In this document: positions 39,124 through 45,608 of the stretch, in pieces
Position numbering within the stretch: the stretch's first letter is position 1
How the letters are laid out: every line of letters begins with the position of its first letter
Source of the DNA: an uncultured Acidobacteriota bacterium
GTDB lineage: Bacteria; Acidobacteriota; Terriglobia; Bryobacterales; Bryobacteraceae
Assembly: GCA_902825945.1 (NCBI GenBank)
Contig: CADECY010000068.1
Span: 1-47,893, forward strand
Reading direction: 5' to 3'
Length of the DNA stretch: 47,893 nt
Notes under the pieces: generated by a model
Databases searched by the model: none
What the model saw: only the letters and a program-made list of their open reading frames with translations
Told to the model about the DNA's origin: nothing
Position numbers and translations under genes: made by a program

Positions 39124-40602
39124 ATGCCCTTTCTGCTTTCGCTCGACGAGGGAACCACGTCTGCCCGCACGGCGCTCTACGACGAGACCGGCGCTCGCAT
39201 CGCCATGGAGAGCAACCCGTTCCCTTGCTTCTATCCGAAACAGGGCTGGGTGGAGCAGGACCCCGAGGAGATCTGGCGCGCGCAACTCGACTCGGCACGG
39301 CGCGTGCTCGCCCGCTCTGGCGTGCCGCCCGAGCAGATCACGGCGATCGGCATCACGAATCAGCGCGAAACCACCGTCGTTTGGGACCGGCGCACGGGCA
39401 AGCTCGTCTCACCCGCCATCGTTTGGCAATGCCGCCGCACATCGGACTTCTGCACCGAACTCGCATCGTCGCGAGAAGCCTCCGATGTCACCCGCAAGAC
39501 AGGACTCGTCATCGACGCCTACTTCTCGGGCAGCAAGGTCAAGTGGATCCTCGACAACGTGCCGGGCGCTCGCGAGCGCGCCTCGGCGGGCGATCTGCTG
39601 TTCGGCAACATCGATACATGGTTGATCTGGAAGCTGACCGGGGGCGCGGTCCATGCAACCGATCCATCGAACGCTTCGCGCACGATGCTGATGAACCTCG
39701 AGTCCGGCGATTGGGACGCGGACCTGCTTCGCCTCTTCGACATCCCCGCCTCGATGATGCCGCGCATCGTACCATCGAGCGCCGTGGTGGGCACTGCGAA
39801 GGCCGAGCATCTCGGCGCCGAGATCCCGATCGCGGGCATCGCCGGAGACCAGCAGGCCGCGCTGTTCGGACAGGCATGCTTCCGGCCCGGGCTTTCGAAG
39901 AACACCTACGGGACCGGCTGTTTCGCGCTGCTTCATACGGGCGCGACGAGACCCGTGTCCGCGAATCGCCTGCTCGCGACGCGCGCAGCCTCGCACGATG
40001 CATCAGCTCAGTTCGCCGTAGAGGGCAGCGTGTTCGTCGCTGGCGCGGCCGTGCAATGGTTGCGCGATCAACTCGGCGTGATCCGCACCGCGGCCGAGAG
40101 CGCGGAGATCGCCGCATCGGTTTCGAGTTCCGCTGGCGTCTACTTCGTTCCCGCCTTCACTGGACTCGGCGCGCCGTATTGGGACATGTCCGCGCGCGGA
40201 ACTATCACTGGACTCACACGTGGCTCGGGCTCAGCCCACATCGTTCGCGCCGCACTCGAGTCGATCGCCTATCAGACTCGCGATCTCGTCGAAGCGATGG
40301 AGGCCGATTCGGGCGAGCGCCTTCGCGAACTGCGCGTCGACGGCGGTGCCACCGCGAATGACTTCCTCATGCAGTTCCAGGCCGACATCCTCGGATGCAA
40401 GATCGTGCGCCCCGCCGATATCGAGACCACCGCGCTGGGCGCCGCTTATCTCGCCGGACTCGCGGTGGGCGTATGGAAGTCAACCGATGAGGTCGAGCGG
40501 TTCTGGCGCGCCGAGCGGGTCTTCGAACCGGTCATCGGAGATACCGAACGCGACTCTCTCTACGCGGGCTGGAAACAGGCCGTCGCTCAGTGCCGAGCGT
40601 AG
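39124..40602 (+). CDS. glpK: Glycerol kinase
   Basis: GlpK phosphorylates glycerol to sn-glycerol 3-phosphate with ATP. This 492-aa copy shows the FGGY-kinase hallmarks: LSLDEGTTSARTALYDE, the substrate region NQRETTVVWDRRTGKL, IVWQCRRT, GNIDTWLIWKLTGG, SNASRTMLMN, AGDQQAALFGQ, and GAPYWDMSARG followed by ALESIAYQTRDL and DGGATANDFLMQFQ. Length is normal and the frame intact. It lies directly downstream of DUF1501 and converges on the next gene, with stop codons touching. No glpF or glpD is in view, so it is a stand-alone copy here. Confidence 0.96.
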   Translation: MPFLLSLDEGTTSARTALYDETGARIAMESNPFPCFYPKQGWVEQDPEEIWRAQLDSARRVLARSGVPPEQITAIGITNQRETTVVWDRRTGKLVSPAIVWQCRRTSDFCTELASSREASDVTRKTGLVIDAYFSGSKVKWILDNVPGARERASAGDLLFGNIDTWLIWKLTGGAVHATDPSNASRTMLMNLESGDWDADLLRLFDIPASMMPRIVPSSAVVGTAKAEHLGAEIPIAGIAGDQQAALFGQACFRPGLSKNTYGTGCFALLHTGATRPVSANRLLATRAASHDASAQFAVEGSVFVAGAAVQWLRDQLGVIRTAAESAEIAASVSSSAGVYFVPAFTGLGAPYWDMSARGTITGLTRGSGSAHIVRAALESIAYQTRDLVEAMEADSGERLRELRVDGGATANDFLMQFQADILGCKIVRPADIETTALGAAYLAGLAVGVWKSTDEVERFWRAERVFEPVIGDTERDSLYAGWKQAVAQCRA

Positions 40603-41463
40603 TCACTCCACGAACGGTGCGAACTCGATCTTCGATTCCGCGGATGCTTTGCGGAAACGTGAGTTGTCCATCGCAAGCGTGATGGTCCGCTTGTATCCGA
40701 ACAGCACCTTCAACTCGAACTCCGTTCCATACGTTACCGGAAACCAGACACCCGGCGCGACCCGCTCGTAGGTGACCGAGAATCCCGTTTGCCGCAGATT
40801 GGTCCCGAGAAACGCTTTCACGGCCCACGGGATTCCGAACGCCAACTGCGTCTGAATGTGGATCGGCTGGTGTTCCGCGGCATCGACCAGCGCCTCGCCC
40901 TTCCACGGAGGCAACTCGCAACCTTCGCTGTCGGCGCCGATCTCGAGGCACCATGTCTTCTTCGCGGGCTCGAATCCAACTCGGTGCGCCGCGCGGCCGC
41001 GATGCTCCGTTTGCCCGAGCAACGTCAGCTTGTAGTGGGGCAGATCCTGCGCGCGCAACGGGAATAGCCTGTTCGGTATTCCGTCCCTCGACTTCGGCGC
41101 ATTCACGAGATCGTTGATCAGGTCGTCGAGCAACTCCGCGTCAATGTCCATGTCCTTCTGCTTGAACCCCGGCTCTGAATAGGCGGTCAACTTCTTCGTC
41201 TTGTGATGCCGGTACTGCCCCTCGAACGAATCGAGTTTCTTCTCCGTCTCGGCTTCTTTCGGGACCGCCGTGTAGTAGCGCTTCTCCTCGCGCCCCAATT
41301 CCCCATTCGACCGGATCAACCGCGCCCGGACCTTCTGCTCGTAGATGTACTCGCGTCTCGCAGCCGTGGCCTGTTCCAGGTTCGCCGCCACCTTGCCAAG
41401 GATCTCCGCCGGATCCTGGGCACGGAGGCAGACAAACGCGAGGAGGATGATCGCGGGCTTCAT
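40603..41463 (-). CDS. Exported protein of unknown function (286 aa)
   Basis: I do not recognise the family by name. A short signal peptide (MKPAIILLAFVCLRAQD) is followed by a helical segment (EILGKVAANLEQATAARREY) and a beta-rich body (EQKVRARLIRSNGELGREE, PHYKLTLLGQTEHRGRAAH, PGVWFPVTYGTEFELKVLFG). The sequence outline resembles LolA- or outer-membrane-lipoprotein-carrier-like beta folds common in acidobacteria, but this is only a pattern impression. The stop codon abuts the glpK stop. No membrane helix other than the signal is seen. Confidence 0.7.
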   Translation of the reverse strand: MKPAIILLAFVCLRAQDPAEILGKVAANLEQATAARREYIYEQKVRARLIRSNGELGREEKRYYTAVPKEAETEKKLDSFEGQYRHHKTKKLTAYSEPGFKQKDMDIDAELLDDLINDLVNAPKSRDGIPNRLFPLRAQDLPHYKLTLLGQTEHRGRAAHRVGFEPAKKTWCLEIGADSEGCELPPWKGEALVDAAEHQPIHIQTQLAFGIPWAVKAFLGTNLRQTGFSVTYERVAPGVWFPVTYGTEFELKVLFGYKRTITLAMDNSRFRKASAESKIEFAPFVE

Positions 41464-41937
41464 GACGCTTCTTACGCATCAACCCCACGCCGCGTTCCAC
41501 TCATGTCCGACACGGACGGGCAGGCGCTCTGCCCAGCTTGGCGGCCTCGTGAGCGAACGTAGTCCGATTGACGCCTGGACATGCCGGGCCCGTCCGAGCG
41601 GCAACAGCAACAGGAGGGAATGCCTTTAACGACAATTCGAGACATCCCCTGCGTGCGCGCACCGGTCCCGGGACCGGGGGCCCGGGGGGAGGAGTTCAGG
41701 GGGGTGTCCTACTGGGGCGAAACGTCGCGCCTCGTGAGCGAACTCGTCAGTACCGGAACCGGACCGATCCGGATCCGGACTGGTTTCGCGTGCCGGTGGA
41801 CTATCGGATGGTTCAGCAACGCGAGAACTGAGGCCGACGGCCCCGCCTGCGACCTGTCACAATTGCCGTTCGCCACAAGCAGCAAACGGCTGGCCCCATT
41901 CCTGAAACGCCAAGCGGCGCGATCCATCCATGGATGC
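41464..41937. other. Intergenic region, 474 bp, with possible coding relic
   Basis: This GC-rich gap separates two divergent genes. It holds the palindrome GGTCCCGGGACC at about 41664-41675 and a plus-strand frame ending at 41831. The end of that frame, YRNRTDPDPDWFRVPVDYR, looks like real protein sequence, but its upstream part is Gly/Arg-rich and nonsensical. A neighbouring frame carries SYWGETSRLVSELVS just upstream, as if a frameshifted relic. I see no clear promoter. Confidence 0.4.
41733..41831 (+). pseudogene. Possible C-terminal relic of a lost gene
   Basis: The last 32 codons of a frame ending at 41831 contain YRNRTDPDPDWFRVPVDYR and QQREN, a plausible protein end. No start or sensible upstream sequence remains in this frame. 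The adjacent frame contains SYWGETSRLVSELVS, which would fit a single frameshift within a once-continuous gene. The family is unknown. Confidence 0.3.
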
Positions 41938-42978
41938 ATGAAGCCATCGATCGCGCTCGCCATCCTTCTTGCCGCGACGCCGGCTCGATCGGAGGAGTTC
42001 CGCCGGTTCGCCGACGGACAACTCGAGATCGACGTGCCGCGCGATTGGGACACTCGGTGGATCAACGGCCAAGCCTTCTTCATGAGCACACGTGCGAACT
42101 CTGGAGGACCGGGCCTGCTCATCGAGATCAAGCGCTACGGCGAGAGGCTGGATCCGTCGGCGATGGCGGATTCGGTCCGCAAGAGTCTCGGCGGGACCTT
42201 CCGCGTGACCGAGCGAACCGAGAGCAACTCGATCTTCGAGCGCACCGATCCTCCCACGCGCATCGCGGCTGGATTCTACCCCGACCCGCAACGCCGGTTC
42301 ACTGTGCTCGCGATCTATTGGGCGCGGTTCGATGACTGGGAGGCCGGCGGAGGCCGCGCACTCGTAGACCGCGTCGCCGCTTCCGTCAACCGGCCTGCTG
42401 GCGCGCGGATCGTGGAGCGGACCCTGGGCTACGCGGGCCCGTCCGCGAGTTCTCCGGGAACGGATTCGACATCGACGCGCCTATCGAGAAGCACTGGCTT
42501 CGAGGGTGATCCATCGTTGGCGGCGGCGGTAACGCCGGAGAACATCGCCGGCACGTGGCGCAACACGAGCCTCGACTCACACATGGACACTGGCAGGCTC
42601 GACTATTCCGCCGAAGGCGGCGCGATTGAAATCACGTTCTCGGCGGACAACACATTCCAAATCGACTACAAGAAGAGCCTGATCAGCGGCGTCTTCCGTA
42701 GCGAAACCCAGGTGAGTGAGACTGGCAGGTTCGAACTAGTCGGCGGACAACTCACGCTGCACCCGGAGGCGCAGCGAGGATGGATCTCGGTGATGAACGG
42801 ACGGCGTGAATCGGCCGACAAGTCAGGCAGCCCGTCGAGGAGCTACAAGGCAGGCGCCCATCAGCGATTCATTCTGCTGACCGGACACTGCGCGCCCTAC
42901 CAGGTCGACCTCGGTTGCGGAGCGGATCGCTCTGGAAGGAAGCGCCAACTGACTTTCGTCTTCGAGCGGGCCCGATGA
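41938..42978 (+). CDS. Exported two-domain protein of unknown function
   Basis: The 346-aa product has a signal peptide (MKPSIALAILLAATPARSEE). Residues 20-155 look like a PsbP/DUF1795-type fold (DGQLEIDVPRDWDTRWING, GPGLLIEIKRYGERLDPS). After a Ser/Thr-rich linker, residues 195-346 look lipocalin-like (GTWRNTSLDSHMDTG, ITFSADNTFQIDY, FVFERAR). The assignment of both folds is by eye and tentative. I take the ATG at 41938 because the longer upstream frame has no signal peptide and runs through apparently non-coding DNA. It converges on the NRAMP-like gene. Confidence 0.7.
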   Translation: MKPSIALAILLAATPARSEEFRRFADGQLEIDVPRDWDTRWINGQAFFMSTRANSGGPGLLIEIKRYGERLDPSAMADSVRKSLGGTFRVTERTESNSIFERTDPPTRIAAGFYPDPQRRFTVLAIYWARFDDWEAGGGRALVDRVAASVNRPAGARIVERTLGYAGPSASSPGTDSTSTRLSRSTGFEGDPSLAAAVTPENIAGTWRNTSLDSHMDTGRLDYSAEGGAIEITFSADNTFQIDYKKSLISGVFRSETQVSETGRFELVGGQLTLHPEAQRGWISVMNGRRESADKSGSPSRSYKAGAHQRFILLTGHCAPYQVDLGCGADRSGRKRQLTFVFERAR

Positions 42979-42985
42979 GAGTGCA

Positions 42986-43030
42986 CTCGCGGCTAGGCAT
43001 TGGCTCCGCTCCGGTTTTTCGCGCCGCGAG
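42986..43030. terminator. Possible bidirectional terminator hairpin
   Basis: CTCGCGGC and GCCGCGAG form a perfect 8-bp inverted repeat separated by 29 bases in the short gap between two convergent genes, with GGTTTTTC just before the right arm. Location suggests a shared terminator, but the loop is long and no T-tract follows the stem directly. Confidence 0.35.
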
Positions 43031-43037
43031 CGATCAA

Positions 43038-44291
43038 TCACTGGCTCGACAGCGCTTTCACGCTCATCGCAACCAGCGCTAGTGTCAATCCGCTCATGAT
43101 CACCACCGCGCTCCAGGCCGTTGTGTTGTAGAAGGCCGAGTTCGTCCAGTCCTTCATCACGCGCTGCTTGTTGACCAGCAGCGTCATGAACACGAGCACC
43201 AGAGGCAACAACATTCCGTTGATCACCTGCGATAGCAGGATCATGCGCACGAGCGGGAATCCTGGAATCAGGATCACGGCCGCTCCCACCACGATCAGTC
43301 CGGTGAACAGCCAGTAAAAGATCGGAGCCTCGCTGAACCGGCGATTGACGCCACTTTCGAAGCCCAAGCCTTCGCACACCGTGTAGGCCGTGGAAAGCGG
43401 CAGAATGCAGGCCGCGAAGAATGACGCGTTCAACAACCCGGCACAAAACAGAAAGTATGCCCATTGTCCGAACGGCTGAAGGCCCTTGGCCGCGTCCGTC
43501 GCGTCCTTGATGTCCTGTGGCTTCACTGACCAGATTGCACCGGCGCACGCCACGATGATGAAGAACGCGATCACCGACATCACGATGCAGCCGACGATCA
43601 CCTCAATGCGCGACTCCGCGTATTCCTTCGCCGTCACGCCCTTTTCGACGATCGCAGCCTGCAGATAGAACTGCATCCAGGGCGCGACCGATGTACCCAC
43701 CATTCCGATGAGCATCGCGAGGTAGCCGCGATCGAGCACCAGGACCGGCTTCACCGTGTAGATCGCGGCTTCTTTCCAGTCCGGCTTCACGAGCACTCCG
43801 GCCACGATGTAGCAGACATAGAGCGAGCAGGCGAACAGGAACACCTTCTCGACCGATTCATAGGTGCCCTTGACGATGAGCATCCAGACGGCAAGCGCGG
43901 CGAGTGGCACCGAGATGTAGCGGCTCACGTGGAACAACTCGAGCGAACTCGCGATGCCAGCGAAATTCGCCATCACATTCGCGAGGTTGGCGGCGACGAG
44001 AGCGGCGAGGAGGAAGAACGTGGTGCGCAGACCGTACTCTTCGCGGATCAGGTCCGATAGACCCTTGCCGCTCACGGCACCCATGCGCGAGCACATCTCC
44101 TGCGTCACGATCAACAGAATGGTGATGGGCGCGAGGGTCCACAGTGGCAGGTATCCATATTTGGCACCCGCCTGCGAATAGGTGAAGATTCCGCCCGCAT
44201 CGTTGTCGACAACCGCGGTGATGAAGCCCGGCCCGATCACCGCGAAGAAGACGCCGATGTGATACTTCAGCCGCCGGAGCAGTTTGAGCAT
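43038..44291 (-). CDS. NRAMP-related transporter lacking the classical metal site (Mg2+-type candidate)
   Basis: The 417-aa membrane protein has about eleven helices in NRAMP (SLC11) order: GPGFITAVVDNDAGG in helix 1, then QAGAKYGYLPLW, and GTSVAPWMQFYLQAAIVEKG in helix 6. In classical Mn2+/Fe2+ NRAMPs helix 1 has DPGN and helix 6 has Met-Pro-His; here they are DAGG (residues 31-34) and Ala203-Pro204-Trp205, so the soft-metal Met ligand is absent. Family knowledge says such NRAMP-related proteins (NRMT) carry Mg2+ or Mn2+. The neighbour with MgtE-N and CBS domains, 2 bp upstream, strongly supports a role in magnesium. It is not a typical mntH. Confidence 0.88.
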   Translation of the reverse strand: MLKLLRRLKYHIGVFFAVIGPGFITAVVDNDAGGIFTYSQAGAKYGYLPLWTLAPITILLIVTQEMCSRMGAVSGKGLSDLIREEYGLRTTFFLLAALVAANLANVMANFAGIASSLELFHVSRYISVPLAALAVWMLIVKGTYESVEKVFLFACSLYVCYIVAGVLVKPDWKEAAIYTVKPVLVLDRGYLAMLIGMVGTSVAPWMQFYLQAAIVEKGVTAKEYAESRIEVIVGCIVMSVIAFFIIVACAGAIWSVKPQDIKDATDAAKGLQPFGQWAYFLFCAGLLNASFFAACILPLSTAYTVCEGLGFESGVNRRFSEAPIFYWLFTGLIVVGAAVILIPGFPLVRMILLSQVINGMLLPLVLVFMTLLVNKQRVMKDWTNSAFYNTTAWSAVVIMSGLTLALVAMSVKALSSQ

Positions 44292-44293
44292 CG

Positions 44294-45526
44294 CTACTTC
44301 TGCCTCAGCACGGTGATCACTTCGTCGGCTGTGATCACGCCGGTGAGCACTCCCAAGTCATCGACGACCGGCAGCGCGATCAGGCTGTACTTGTCGAACA
44401 ACTCCGCGATTACCGTATCGCGCGCGTTCACGTTGACGCGGCGCAGTTCCTCGACCGCGAGACCCCGAAGCCTCTCTCCGGGATTGCGCACGAGCAGGCG
44501 CGAGACTGGCACCGCACCCGACAAACGCGCGTCATCGTCGATTAGAAAGATCGCGTTCAAGCCTTCGATTGCCTCTTCGTTCTCGCGAATCGCCGCCATC
44601 GCGTCCGCCACCGTGCCGCGATCGGAGACCGACACGTACTCGGTGGTCATCAGTGCGCCCGCGGTGCCGGGATCGAACTCGAGCAGTTCCGTAACCTCGG
44701 TCTTGGGATCGGCCTCCATCTCCTCGAGAATCCCGGCGCTCGTTTCTTCTTCCATCTCGGCGAGTGCCGCGGCGGCTTCGTCCGGCGCCATCTCTTCGAG
44801 AATGTCCGCCGCGCGGTCGGCTTCAAGCGACTCGAGGATGCTTGCCTGGATCTCGGGTTCGACCTCGGAGAGCGTCTCCGCGGCGTGCTCGCTATCCATT
44901 GCCTCCATGATCGCCTCGCGATTGTCGGGGCTCAGTTCCTCGACGATGTCGGCAAGGTCAGCCGGATGCATCTCCTCGAGGAGCTTGGTGGTGATGTTCA
45001 GCCGCAGCCGCCGTTGCGGGTCGGGCTCGAGGATGTTGGTGAAGGCCCACTTGATCGAGTGCACGGGAATCGGGCCCTGTACGCGCCGGATCCAGCGCGG
45101 CGGAATCCCCTGTAGCACGCGCCGTACGACGCTTCGCACGCCGATATCCACTTCCATCACGTGCAGCTCGCGGCCCTCGCGGATCTCGAACGTGACGTCG
45201 GTGACGCGGACCACCTTGCGTCCCTGCGCGTCGATGATCTGCTGGTCGAGCAGGTCCCGCACCAGACGCAGCAGGTACTCGTCGGCATGATACGGCGTCA
45301 GCACCTCTTCCGCCAAGTGGATTCCGTCGAGCGAAATCGACCGGACCTGATCGTGCCGGAACATCATCCAGCTCCATCCGCCGCCGCCGATGAGGTAGCG
45401 GTCGACACGCGCCGGATCGGCTACAGGAACAAGTGCGGCATCGCGGATTTTGCCGATTCTTCGCCCTCGCAGGTCGTGTACGACCAAGCCCACGAGTTCC
45501 GTGAGGTAGAGGTGCGTTTCGGCCAT
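44294..45526 (-). CDS. Soluble PRC-barrel/MgtE-N/CBS protein, probable Mg2+ sensor
   Basis: The 410-aa cytosolic protein has two PRC-barrel-like segments (residues 1-145: LVGLVVHDLRGRRIGKIRDA; AQGRKVVRVTDVTFEIREG), then an MgtE N-terminal superhelix (LLEEMHPADLADIVEELSP, ILEEMAPDEAAAALAEMEE), the MgtE-typical linker LLEFDPGTAGALMTTEYVSV and two CBS domains to the end. The MgtE channel domain is missing: no membrane helix is present. In MgtE these soluble domains bind Mg2+ and gate the channel, so the protein may do the same for the adjacent NRAMP-like transporter, whose ATG follows 2 bp after its stop. ACTATA on the plus strand at 45559-45564 (TATAGT on minus) may be its -10 site. Confidence 0.9.
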   Translation of the reverse strand: MAETHLYLTELVGLVVHDLRGRRIGKIRDAALVPVADPARVDRYLIGGGGWSWMMFRHDQVRSISLDGIHLAEEVLTPYHADEYLLRLVRDLLDQQIIDAQGRKVVRVTDVTFEIREGRELHVMEVDIGVRSVVRRVLQGIPPRWIRRVQGPIPVHSIKWAFTNILEPDPQRRLRLNITTKLLEEMHPADLADIVEELSPDNREAIMEAMDSEHAAETLSEVEPEIQASILESLEADRAADILEEMAPDEAAAALAEMEEETSAGILEEMEADPKTEVTELLEFDPGTAGALMTTEYVSVSDRGTVADAMAAIRENEEAIEGLNAIFLIDDDARLSGAVPVSRLLVRNPGERLRGLAVEELRRVNVNARDTVIAELFDKYSLIALPVVDDLGVLTGVITADEVITVLRQK

Positions 45527-45608
45527 CGGTCTTTGTCCACAATCGAGTCCTAGATTCCACTATACCGGCCCGGGGTGTCACAGTGCGATAAATTATGGAT
45601 TCAGCCTC

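Noticed and set aside
43038..44291. Naming the transporter mntH
   Set aside because: The metal-site residues of Mn2+ NRAMPs (DPGN, Met in helix 6) are missing.
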